The notes under the pieces were generated by a model. The model did no database searches, had not been told where the DNA came from, and saw only the letters and a program-made list of their open reading frames with translations. The translations under genes were made by a program, and so were the position numbers. A stretch of DNA of 8,241 nucleotides. Source: Gemmatimonadales bacterium UBA7835. GTDB taxonomy: Bacteria; Gemmatimonadota; Gemmatimonadetes; Longimicrobiales; Gaopeijiaceae. Positions 1 through 6,981 of this stretch are shown piece by piece (positions within the stretch are counted from its first letter, which is position 1; every line of letters starts with the position of its first letter). The stretch spans positions 1 to 8,241 of the forward strand of contig DLTN01000088.1 in assembly GCA_002500925.1 (NCBI GenBank), read 5' to 3'.

Positions 1-393
1 AACGTGTCTGGTAAGGTCAACATCATATCCTTCTTGGGAGACTCTCCGAAGATCACAACCCGGAACTATGCGGCGGCCGAGGTCGGCCAAGACAGGATTG
101 GCGCCACGCTGTGGGAGCAACCACACAAGTACATCGAACACTCAGCTGTAATGTTCGCCGACCGGATCGAGACTCCTTTGCTCATGCTCTCAGGCGAAGG
201 TGATTGGAACGTCCCCGCTACAAACCAAAGAGAGATGTACTACGCAATGCGGCGTCTTGGTAAAGAAGTCGTTTGGGTCCATTACAGCGCAGGCGGACAC
301 GGGGCAGGGAGGGCCAGTACTCAAGACGATTTCGCTGACCATTGGCAGCGCATGGTCGACTGGTTCGCCGAGCATTTTGATCCAGAGGAGTAA
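1..393 (+). CDS. S9 family (prolyl oligopeptidase/DPP-like) serine peptidase, C-terminal fragment
   Basis: This is the last 130 codons of an alpha/beta-hydrolase peptidase that runs off the left edge. The reading frame is open from base 1, so the GTG at position 4 is internal and not a start. The visible part matches the end of the Peptidase_S9 catalytic domain. A segment LWEQPHKYIEHSAV is followed by the strand TPLLMLSGEGDWNVP, whose Asp (codon 202-204) is in the place of the catalytic Asp. Next comes the helix MYYAMRRLGKEV, typical of the family, then the strand WVHYSAGGHG, whose His (codon 298-300) is in the place of the catalytic His. The catalytic Ser and the beta-propeller domain would lie upstream, outside the window. 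Family members cleave dipeptides or short peptides, often after Pro, usually in the periplasm or outside the cell; the exact specificity cannot be read here. The gene converges on the GGT-like gene with 16 bp between the stop codons and no clear terminator. Confidence 0.9.
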   Translation, partial: NVSGKVNIISFLGDSPKITTRNYAAAEVGQDRIGATLWEQPHKYIEHSAVMFADRIETPLLMLSGEGDWNVPATNQREMYYAMRRLGKEVVWVHYSAGGHGAGRASTQDDFADHWQRMVDWFAEHFDPEE

Positions 394-409
394 TTGGTCC
401 AGCGATTCT

Positions 410-2254
410 TTACTGCCAAACGACTCCGTAGTCGTCACCGTGGTTGCTGGATCCACCCCAGAATGACCCGTTTGCCCAGTCAAAATAGATGGCATTGATG
501 GGCCCTGATGTTCGTTCGCTGAGCATCAGGTCGTAGCCCATAGACTGAAGTTCAGTCTGCACCCATGGGGGCGTCGCGTTCTGAACAAGGAGGCGCCCTG
601 GACTGGTCGCGTGCTCTCCGAAGGAGCCTCGCATCTGCATGGAGTTGATGTTCGCAGCCTCCACTGCCTGCTGCACGTTCATGTCGAATTCGACCATGTT
701 CAGGAAGAACTGGACGAGGTTTTGATCTTGTGCGTCACCGCCCTGCACGGCGAATGACAGGTACGGACGCCCATCTTTCAGTGCCATGCCCGGAGTGAGT
801 GTCGCTCTCGGCCGTTTTCCAGGTTGAACCACGTTAAAGGGACCGTCCACCTCGTTCACCACGAATGACTGAGCTCTTTGACTCATCCCAATGCCCGTGC
901 GCCCAGCTATGACCGCCGGGATCCAACCACCCGAGGGAGTGATCGATACGACCCAACCACTTTTGTCGGCCGCCTGGATCGAGGTCGTGCCTTGGTAAAA
1001 GTCGTCCAGAAACTCATCCATCTCACTTGAGCCCTCGGGATCGGTCACGACCTCACCCCCGCCGGACCAACGTTCGAGTAGCTCTTCGAAAGGGTTTTCT
1101 TCGTCTTGGAATGGGTAGGGATCTCCAGGTCGCACATTAGCGTTGTTGCGCTCTAGGTCCATCTGAGCTGCCCGCTGCTGAGCGTAGTCTTTGGAAAGCA
1201 GGCCTTCGAGTGGCTCTTCCGGGGGGAAATACGGGTCGCCGTAGTAAAAGTCACGGTCAGCGAATGCCATGTTCATCGCTTGGTATAACGTGTGAATGTA
1301 CCTCGTGCTGTTGTAGCCCATCGACTCTAGATCGAAGTTTTCGAGGATGTTGAGCGTTTGGTTCATCACGGGGCCCTGCACCCATGGCTGGAGCTTGTAT
1401 ACCTCAATACCCCGATAGGTCGTCATGACCGGATCCTCGATGTGGACCTCCCATCGATCGAGGTCTGCCATCGTCACCGAGGACCCCTGCTCACGGGCTC
1501 CGCGGACGTATTCCTCAGCTATATCGCCGCGGTAAAACCGGTCGTAGGCCGCCATGATTGCATCTTCGCGTGACGCACCTTGAGCGAGTGCGTCCGCCTC
1601 TGCCTCGACCAATTTGCGCAGAGTGCTACCGAGATCTTCCTGAACGAAGATCTCTCCAGCTTCCGGTCCGTCTCCTCCATCGGGGAAGAAAACCGAGGCT
1701 GTGTAGGGCCACTCCTTCATTCGTTCTGCCTCACCTTGGATCTGACGCGAGGCACCAGCCTCTACAGGGTATCCCTCGGTCATCTCGATTGCCGGAGCGA
1801 GGACATCGGCTAGCGAAAGCTTGCCCCACTCTGCGACCATGGTGATCAGCCCCCCTGGGGTACCAGGTGTAATCATCGCATCGACTCCGTACTCTGGTGG
1901 GAATTCGTAGCCTTTATCCCGGAAATACTCAGGCGTAGCTCCGGCTGGTGCTGCACCGAGCGCGTTTAGCGCGATGACACGTTTTTCTCCCGGGTGGTAG
2001 ATGAGTGCCTGCGTTTCACCGCCCCAGGAGAGTACGTCCCACATTGTAGCAGTTGCTGCGAGCATAGCTGCTGCTGCGTCCACTGCATTACCGCCTCGTT
2101 GGTACATCATCGAACCGGCCGTCGCGGCCATAGGCTTACCCGTAATGGCGATCCAGTGTTTGCCGTGGAGGACGGGTTTTTGGGTGCGCTGAGCGGTCGC
2201 TCCGAGTGGGGTGACGAGTAGCACAGCGAATGCGATCAGGATGAGGCGTTTCAT
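410..2254 (-). CDS. Divergent gamma-glutamyltransferase-family Ntn-hydrolase, exported
   Basis: This 614-residue protein has the full length of a GGT-family proenzyme. It begins with a signal peptide (MKRLILIAFAVLLVTPLGAT, A-T-A site near residue 21). The GNAVDAAAAM helix (residues 56-64) and the FADRDFYYGDP segment (331-341) are family hallmarks. QGTTSIQAAD places the likely autocleaving nucleophile at Thr423, giving a large chain of about 400 residues and a small chain of 192. Several pocket motifs of classical GGT are missing. The VDFRE-type Arg that holds the glutamate carboxylate is replaced by LNALG (residues 96-100), the SSM motif by RATLTP (483-488), and GSPGG by QGGDAQ (504-509). This pattern fits the non-classical GGT/acylase-like branch, so the true substrate is open. 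The start is supported by GAGGG (2260-2264) five bases upstream of the ATG. It lies 29 bp (27 bp of which precede the SD-start unit of this gene closely) after the small 90-residue gene and is probably cotranscribed with it. Confidence 0.88.
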   Translation of the reverse strand: MKRLILIAFAVLLVTPLGATAQRTQKPVLHGKHWIAITGKPMAATAGSMMYQRGGNAVDAAAAMLAATATMWDVLSWGGETQALIYHPGEKRVIALNALGAAPAGATPEYFRDKGYEFPPEYGVDAMITPGTPGGLITMVAEWGKLSLADVLAPAIEMTEGYPVEAGASRQIQGEAERMKEWPYTASVFFPDGGDGPEAGEIFVQEDLGSTLRKLVEAEADALAQGASREDAIMAAYDRFYRGDIAEEYVRGAREQGSSVTMADLDRWEVHIEDPVMTTYRGIEVYKLQPWVQGPVMNQTLNILENFDLESMGYNSTRYIHTLYQAMNMAFADRDFYYGDPYFPPEEPLEGLLSKDYAQQRAAQMDLERNNANVRPGDPYPFQDEENPFEELLERWSGGGEVVTDPEGSSEMDEFLDDFYQGTTSIQAADKSGWVVSITPSGGWIPAVIAGRTGIGMSQRAQSFVVNEVDGPFNVVQPGKRPRATLTPGMALKDGRPYLSFAVQGGDAQDQNLVQFFLNMVEFDMNVQQAVEAANINSMQMRGSFGEHATSPGRLLVQNATPPWVQTELQSMGYDLMLSERTSGPINAIYFDWANGSFWGGSSNHGDDYGVVWQ

Positions 2255-2259
2255 AGTTT

Positions 2260-2264
2260 CCCTC
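2260..2264 (-). promoter_or_regulatory. Ribosome binding site of the GGT-like gene
   Basis: Read on the minus strand, GAGGG lies five bases before the ATG at 2254. It supports that start together with the signal peptide that begins there. Confidence 0.6.
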
Positions 2265-2283
2265 TAGTGGCTAGACCGAAGAA

Positions 2284-2556
2284 CTAGCCTGCGCAGGAGA
2301 CGGTGTGGGTTGATTCGAGGATGTGACCCGACTCAATCATGACGGGTTGCAGGGCTTCTTGGCCCATGAAGGCCTCAAGTGCTTCAACAGTGGGTGTTCG
2401 AATAATGAGAATACACTTGGATTCATCCGTTACGGTATGACCGACGTAAACCAATTCAAAGCCGGCATCTACGAGGAAGCCACTCGCTTTGTCGAAAGCT
2501 GATTTCCAATAGGCGTAAGGTTTACTGATGTCGAATGAAATTACGTTGGTGACCAT
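2284..2556 (-). CDS. Small ferredoxin-fold-like protein (DUF3764-like), 90 aa
   Basis: This is a complete 90-residue soluble protein with no signal peptide or membrane segment. The pattern is strand (NVISFDIS), helix (PYAYWKSAFDKASGFLVDAG), strand (ELVYVGHTV), strand (KCILIIRTP), helix (VEALEAFMGQE) and a C-terminal strand (HILESTHTVSC). This is the alpha/beta layout of dimeric alpha-beta-barrel proteins. The order and the small size recall the DUF3764 family, which has no established function; I make that link from memory of family style, not from a search. Two cysteines are present, one in the central strand and one three residues from the C-terminus. The start is well supported by AGGAGA (2566-2571) nine bases upstream. 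It is 63 bp downstream of the propeller gene and just upstream of the GGT-like gene, so it is probably in one transcription unit with them. A cytosolic protein between two exported ones may be a small-molecule-binding or regulatory partner, but nothing in the sequence proves this. Confidence 0.75.
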   Translation of the reverse strand: MVTNVISFDISKPYAYWKSAFDKASGFLVDAGFELVYVGHTVTDESKCILIIRTPTVEALEAFMGQEALQPVMIESGHILESTHTVSCAG

Positions 2557-2565
2557 TCGATCACG

Positions 2566-2571
2566 TCTCCT
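2566..2571 (-). promoter_or_regulatory. Ribosome binding site of the 90-aa gene
   Basis: AGGAGA on the minus strand lies nine bases before the ATG at 2556. It is the best Shine-Dalgarno match ahead of any gene here and confirms that this short gene is translated. Confidence 0.65.
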
Positions 2572-2618
2572 GTGAATTTGAATACGCGGATGAAGTCATG
2601 TTTGCTGAGGATATCCCA

Positions 2619-2643
2619 GTTAGCTCACCGGAGGTGGGCTAAC
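2619..2643. repeat. Inverted repeat / stem-loop over the stop codon of the propeller gene
   Basis: On the plus strand the arms GTTAGCTCACC and GGTGGGCTAAC pair over 11 positions, with one G-T wobble, around the 3-base loop GGA. In the minus-strand transcript the same position is a C-A mismatch, so the stem is 10 of 11 paired. It covers the last codons (PPPVS) and the TAA stop (2620-2622). No run of T follows on either strand, so it is not a standard intrinsic terminator. It may protect the 3' end of the mRNA or weaken read-through into the two downstream genes; this is inference. Confidence 0.5.
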
Positions 2644-5013
2644 CTTCATGATGAACAGCCCCTCGCGGACGCTCGTGAAGATGACTAGTCCATCCTCAAA
2701 GAACGGATAATTACTCCACGCGCCGCTTTCTCCCGAGCTGTGACCTGGGTCGTTGTTGTTGTAGGGGGCGCTATCGAAAAAGGCGACCTCGTGAGGGTTT
2801 GCTCGGTCGCTGATGTCGAGGACTCTAAGTCCACTGCCGTAGTTCGACTGATACATGCGGTCTCCCACCACGTAGAGGTTGTGATCGGAAGCCATTACCG
2901 GCCCGATGTACTCGTTAGCCAAGATCGGGTCATCGAGTTCGGTAAGATCCCAGACTAGGGTTCGAGTTCCCTCCACGCTCCCGGACAGTTCGTCGGTCTC
3001 GTCATTCATGTAGAAGTAGCGCTGCTCCTCATCGAACCAACCTTGGTGGGCGTATGCCACGTTTGGATAACCCATCCTCGCAACCGTTATCGGGTTCGAC
3101 TTGTCGGTGACATCGGCGATGTTGATCTCCGATTCATTCGAGCCGACACAGATCTGTCGATCGTGGTAGCGTTCGTCCGGTCCTTGGTAGACTAGACACT
3201 GCGCATCATGCGTGGCTCCGCGCGCTCCCGCGCTCTCGGTATCGTGGTAGCATCCTGCGAATACTGGGTTGACCGGATCCTCGACGTCGACCATGTGCAG
3301 CCCACCACCACAAGACCTCCCACCGGCACTCGCACCCACGATGTATAAGAACTTGGATGCCGTGTCAGCGACCACGTTGTGGGCGCTGAACACTTCTCTG
3401 TACGTCATGTCCGGCTCGAAATCCACGGCTTCATCACCGACCTCACGAAGGCGGGTCAGGTCAAAGACTTGCATCCCGTGGGCACCGGCTCCATCTGATA
3501 CCACGTATGCGTGTTCACCGATCACCTTGACGTCACGCCATACAGAGGGTGGCGATCCCACGGTTCGGGGGAGGTTCCCAACGAGCTTCGGTCCCGAAGC
3601 GTCTGTCACATCTACGAACGATATTCCATCTCGACGGGCGACCAGAGCATACCGACTTCCGTTAGCCTGATCTGTCCAGCCCCAGATGTCGTTAACCCAA
3701 ACGCCTCGCTCTCCACCCAGATCATCGACGGGCATATGGGAGATCAGTTCCATGTTGGTGCAAGGAAATTCGGTCATCTGTCCACTGTCACATCGGTCTC
3801 CCTGACTTAGGGTTGATCCGATTCGATAGATCTCACCTGTCAAGACGTTATCGGCTGACCAACCGCTCTGATCTCGAACAAGGGTCATCGCCCGGCCTTC
3901 GCCGAAGTCGCGGGTTGGCATTGATACGACGGCTCGGTTGCCTGCAGAGGCGACGGCATAACCGAATCCGAGGGGCCAAGACGCACCAGACGTATCGTCT
4001 GGGTCGAGTCGCTGCGGGTTATCCCAAGTTCCCCCAGCGCTGAGGGTGAACCTGAAAACTCGGCCGTTGCGACGCTGTATCCCGGGTGCACCGACCCAGA
4101 GTTCATCCCCAACGAGGTCGAGCGAGAAGCCGAACTGAGATCCATCAGCATCTTCTGGCGCACCAAGAGTTTCGGTGTGAGACCAAGCGCCGTTGCCTGA
4201 TCGCTCTAGCACCGCTACGGATGCCGTCCCTGGCGCACCAATCAAAGCTTGGCCATTTGTGAGAACCATACTGGTTCCTGCTTGAGCGCTCTCATTGCTG
4301 GCGGCACCAACCAAATCGATTTGCTTGGCTTCACCCCATTGACCGTTCGCTAAAACTGACGTGGCATAGACTGCCCCACGTCGATCGTCTGAGGTTGGAG
4401 CACCGACAAGAAGGTTGTCTCCATCCCAGGCGAGAGATGAACCAAATCCTCCTGCTTCGTTTTCAGGGGTGATCGTACCTTCCAGAGTCCACGTATCACC
4501 GCTCCGTTTGTAGTGGTAGACAACTCCGGAACTGCTCATTGAGGGCGCGCCGACAAGAAGGTCGTTCCCTTGCAGGGCTAGGGTCGTACCCATCTGGCCA
4601 GTCGACTCGCTACCGGGGGACATAATTGTCGCAGCTATTTCCCAAGCGGAAGTAGATCCCGACCGGGTAAAGACGTAGACAGCACCAGCCTGATCGTGCT
4701 TACGAGGAGTACCGACAGCCATGGTATTTCCTTCTAACACTATGGCGCGTCCGAAGTCGTCCATTCGTGACGAGTCGGGTGCGGTGAGCAGTTGCGGCTC
4801 ATCCCAGCCGTCTTCGTTGGCGGTATAGGCGTAGACGGTCCCAGGTCCGTACCAGTTGACTGGTTGACCGATGATGAGGTCGGTCGGTGTCATCGCAACC
4901 GCGCGACCAAAGTTTGGTTCTTGGGCAGTGAGCGGGGTCGCAAAGATCAGGGCGATCGCAGAAATCCCAAGGGCCCTGGGATATGACTTCAGCTCGGAGA
5001 AAAGGTTTTTCAT
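2620..5013 (-). CDS. Secreted double beta-propeller: FG-GAP repeats plus choice-of-anchor B domain
   Basis: With the ATG at 5013 this is a 797-residue exported protein. Residues 1-31 form a signal peptide (hydrophobic core ALGISAIALIFATPL, then TAQ). Residues about 34-370 hold seven FG-GAP-type units, each with an FG/AG/MG start, a G-D/N turn and an ending near VGAP. They begin near residues 34, 87, 141, 190, 245, 294 and 350, which fits a closed seven-bladed propeller. No DxDxDG calcium loops are visible. Residues about 400-792 match the choice-of-anchor B family, with motifs WRDVKVIGEHAYVVSDG, HGMQVFDLTRLR, SAHNVV, SCGGGLHMVDV, ATHDAQCLVY, YAHQGWFDEEQRYFYMND, DHNLYVVGDRMYQSNY and GLRVLDIS. 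The protein ends right after the last strand (EGLFIMKVSPPPVS) without a sorting or anchor domain, so it is probably released. The domains usually mediate binding at the surface; no catalytic role is known to me. An upstream in-frame GTG at 5070 would add 19 residues, but the signal peptide favours 5013. Neither start has a clear Shine-Dalgarno sequence. Confidence 0.9.
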   Translation of the reverse strand: MKNLFSELKSYPRALGISAIALIFATPLTAQEPNFGRAVAMTPTDLIIGQPVNWYGPGTVYAYTANEDGWDEPQLLTAPDSSRMDDFGRAIVLEGNTMAVGTPRKHDQAGAVYVFTRSGSTSAWEIAATIMSPGSESTGQMGTTLALQGNDLLVGAPSMSSSGVVYHYKRSGDTWTLEGTITPENEAGGFGSSLAWDGDNLLVGAPTSDDRRGAVYATSVLANGQWGEAKQIDLVGAASNESAQAGTSMVLTNGQALIGAPGTASVAVLERSGNGAWSHTETLGAPEDADGSQFGFSLDLVGDELWVGAPGIQRRNGRVFRFTLSAGGTWDNPQRLDPDDTSGASWPLGFGYAVASAGNRAVVSMPTRDFGEGRAMTLVRDQSGWSADNVLTGEIYRIGSTLSQGDRCDSGQMTEFPCTNMELISHMPVDDLGGERGVWVNDIWGWTDQANGSRYALVARRDGISFVDVTDASGPKLVGNLPRTVGSPPSVWRDVKVIGEHAYVVSDGAGAHGMQVFDLTRLREVGDEAVDFEPDMTYREVFSAHNVVADTASKFLYIVGASAGGRSCGGGLHMVDVEDPVNPVFAGCYHDTESAGARGATHDAQCLVYQGPDERYHDRQICVGSNESEINIADVTDKSNPITVARMGYPNVAYAHQGWFDEEQRYFYMNDETDELSGSVEGTRTLVWDLTELDDPILANEYIGPVMASDHNLYVVGDRMYQSNYGSGLRVLDISDRANPHEVAFFDSAPYNNNDPGHSSGESGAWSNYPFFEDGLVIFTSVREGLFIMKVSPPPVS

Positions 5014-5212
5014 CTCAAGGGTTCTTTTAGGTAAGGCAGGTGGAAGGCATAGAGTACTAAAATCCTTCACCGTAGGGGTCAGGAATAGTCTCGATGCCTA
5101 GTTTCCATTTTCACAGCAATCACAGTATAGGTTCAGTCTATCTAGTGAGTACTCGCTACTCAAACGACCTTTGGGTAATCCCTCCTCCCATTTAAGACTC
5201 TGGCTCACATAA
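5014..5212. promoter_or_regulatory. Divergent intergenic region, presumed promoters for both flanking genes
   Basis: These 199 bases separate the start codons of the minus-strand propeller gene and the plus-strand GGT, so promoters for both must lie here unless transcription enters from further away. A minus-strand TATACT (5124-5129) is a plausible -10 box for the propeller gene, but I see no convincing -35 partner. I found no convincing plus-strand promoter and no good Shine-Dalgarno before the ATG at 5213. The minus strand holds a purine run GGGAGGAGGG (about 5181-5190) with no good start codon at the right distance. The region also contains the palindrome listed at 5143-5158. Confidence 0.4.
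5143..5158. repeat. Imperfect 16-bp palindrome, candidate operator
   Basis: TAGTGAGT/ACTCGCTA is an inverted repeat with seven of eight positions paired and a perfect centre GAGTACTC. It lies between the divergent propeller and GGT genes, about 55 bp upstream of the GGT ATG. That is a sensible place for a dimeric regulator to bind. A palindrome of this quality can also arise by chance a few times in 8 kb, so the call rests mainly on position. Confidence 0.3.
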
Positions 5213-6973
5213 ATGCGAAAGATCCACAGGCGCGCACTGACCGTGGTCACGGTGACCATACTCGGAAGCCTCACAGCCTACGCCGATGCAGCGGGGCAGG
5301 CTCAGGCCCTTCAGTCTGCTGCCATCAACGAGTACAACGCAATCAATCACCCCGTGGTTGGTCGTAACGGGATGGTGGCTAGTCAGAATGCGGATGCAAC
5401 TCGGGTTGGCGTAGAAATCATGCGTCAGGGTGGCAATGCAATCGATGCTGCCGTGGCGGTAGGACTTGCGTTAGCAGTGACGCTACCGAGGGCCGGCAAC
5501 CTCGGCGGAGGAGGGTTTATGCTTGTGCACCTCGCCGAAGAGGACCGGACCGTTGCGGTTGATTTCCGAGAGGTCGCTCCGGCGCTCGCACATCGAGACA
5601 TGTACTTCGGATCCGATGGTGGCATTGATGACGAAGAGTATCGTTTTTCTCACAAGTCCTCTGGCGTGCCAGGTACCGTTGCTGGTCTGGACCATATCTT
5701 GAGAGAGTACGGCACCATGTCTTGGGCAGAAGTGGCTGAACCCGCGATAAGATTAGCCCGAGACGGAATAGTCGTGACCGATGATCTCGCAAATAATTTG
5801 AGGGCCAGTAAGTCGCGGCTCACGCAGAACCCAGCGACCGCTGCGGCCTTCTACAAGGCAGATGGAAGTGATTACGAGGTAGGTGAAATACTTCGTCAGC
5901 CAGACTTGGCATGGTCACTGGAGCAGCTACGTGAGGGAGGTGCGGACGCATTTTATCGCGGTACCATTGCTGATCGGATTATCGCTGACATGGAGGCGCA
6001 CAATGGGATCATTACCCGAGAAGACCTAGAGGGATACCGAGTCCTTGAGCGTGATCCGGTGGCCGGGAGATACCGAGGGTTCGATGTGCGGGCCATGTCT
6101 GCCCCCAGCTCAGGCGGCATGCATATCGTGCAGATGCTAAACATCCTAGATCGGTTCCCGATATCTGAGTTGGGCTACGGTAGTGCAGACGCAATGCATA
6201 TCATGGCCGAGGCGATGAAGTTGGCCTACGCAGACCGGTCGAAGTATCTCGGGGATCCAGACTTTGTCGATCTGCCAGTAAGGCAACTGACGAGCGTGGA
6301 TTATGCCGCAAACCTCGCGGCGGGTATAGACATGGATAGTGCGCGGCCTTCTGAAGAAATTGCTCCCGGAGATCTGACTGCGTACGAAAGCCCGGAGACT
6401 ACCCACTACTCAGTCATGGATGCTGACGGCAACGCTGTGGTGAACACCTATACGCTGATGTTCTCCTACGGCTCGGGGGTTGTCATTGATGGTGCGGGTT
6501 TCCTTATGAACAACAACATGGGCAACTTCACGCTCCGCCCGGATATCCCGGATGCCTTCGGGTTAATGGGGAGCGTGGACAATCAGATCGTTGCGGGCCG
6601 TAGGCCGGTTAGCTCTATGACACCGATTATCGTGCTGCGAGACGGTGTGCCTTATCTCCTGACGGGTAGCCCGGGTGGAAGCCGCATCATCACGACTAAT
6701 CTGCAGTTACTACTGAACGTTCTGGGGCATGAGATGAACATTGCAGATGCCACAGTTCGTCCTCGAATCCATCATCAGTGGCAGCCGGACCGATTGGAGG
6801 TCGAGTCAGGGTTTGGTCCTGATGCAATCCGCATATTAATGGACCGCGGTCATAATGTTGTGCCAGGCAGAGCTATGGGAAGCCTCCAGACCGTCCTCTT
6901 TGACGGAAATCTCTTTTACGGCTTTTCGGACCCGCGCCGTCCTGGGGCCCTGAGCCTGGGTTTTTCTCCGTAG
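5213..6973 (+). CDS. ggt: Gamma-glutamyltransferase-type Ntn-hydrolase with altered substrate pocket
   Basis: This 586-residue protein is a full-length GGT proenzyme with a signal peptide (MRKIHRRALTVVTVTILGSL, cleavage near A24-A26). The GGNAIDAAVAVGLALAVT helix, NLGGGGFM and VDFRE are all present; Arg119 equals E. coli Arg114, which holds the glutamate carboxylate. ETTHYSVMDADGNAV places the autocleaving nucleophile at Thr396, giving a small subunit of 191 residues. Thr414 matches the E. coli Thr409 support residue, SSM at 467-469 and GSPGG at 485-489 are intact, and the lid-loop segment (about 440-452) is present. Two pocket residues differ: E. coli Asn411 is Met416 and Asp433 is Asn438 (motif NNNMGNF). 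Classical GGT hydrolyses or transfers the gamma-glutamyl group of glutathione in the periplasm. Here the amino-group contact is altered, so another acyl donor is possible. The gene stands alone on the plus strand and converges on the lipoprotein gene with 8 bp between stop codons. No clear Shine-Dalgarno precedes the ATG, but the signal peptide supports it. Confidence 0.93.
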   Translation: MRKIHRRALTVVTVTILGSLTAYADAAGQAQALQSAAINEYNAINHPVVGRNGMVASQNADATRVGVEIMRQGGNAIDAAVAVGLALAVTLPRAGNLGGGGFMLVHLAEEDRTVAVDFREVAPALAHRDMYFGSDGGIDDEEYRFSHKSSGVPGTVAGLDHILREYGTMSWAEVAEPAIRLARDGIVVTDDLANNLRASKSRLTQNPATAAAFYKADGSDYEVGEILRQPDLAWSLEQLREGGADAFYRGTIADRIIADMEAHNGIITREDLEGYRVLERDPVAGRYRGFDVRAMSAPSSGGMHIVQMLNILDRFPISELGYGSADAMHIMAEAMKLAYADRSKYLGDPDFVDLPVRQLTSVDYAANLAAGIDMDSARPSEEIAPGDLTAYESPETTHYSVMDADGNAVVNTYTLMFSYGSGVVIDGAGFLMNNNMGNFTLRPDIPDAFGLMGSVDNQIVAGRRPVSSMTPIIVLRDGVPYLLTGSPGGSRIITTNLQLLLNVLGHEMNIADATVRPRIHHQWQPDRLEVESGFGPDAIRILMDRGHNVVPGRAMGSLQTVLFDGNLFYGFSDPRRPGALSLGFSP

Positions 6974-6981
6974 GCCCGAGG

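Noticed and set aside
190..495. Minus-strand 101-codon frame opposite the S9 peptidase and the end of the GGT-like gene
   Set aside because: It overlaps two well-supported genes and shows no domain or ribosome site.
3269..3670. Plus-strand 133-codon open frame opposite the propeller gene
   Set aside because: It is antisense to a strongly conserved domain, with low-complexity Ser/Thr/Arg/Pro composition typical of a shadow frame.
5014..5070. In-frame GTG extension of the propeller gene to 5070
   Set aside because: It adds 19 residues before a normal signal peptide and has no Shine-Dalgarno; an in-frame TAG at 5098-5100 ends the frame just upstream.
5098..5163. A 21-codon TTG-started leader frame upstream of the propeller gene, preceded by a GGGAGGAGGG run
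   Set aside because: The purine run is about 17 bases from the TTG, too far for a normal ribosome site, and the peptide shows no feature of a known leader.
6941..6966. GC-rich stretch followed by TTTTT near the end of the second GGT as a terminator
   Set aside because: No stem longer than about three pairs forms, and it lies inside the coding region.
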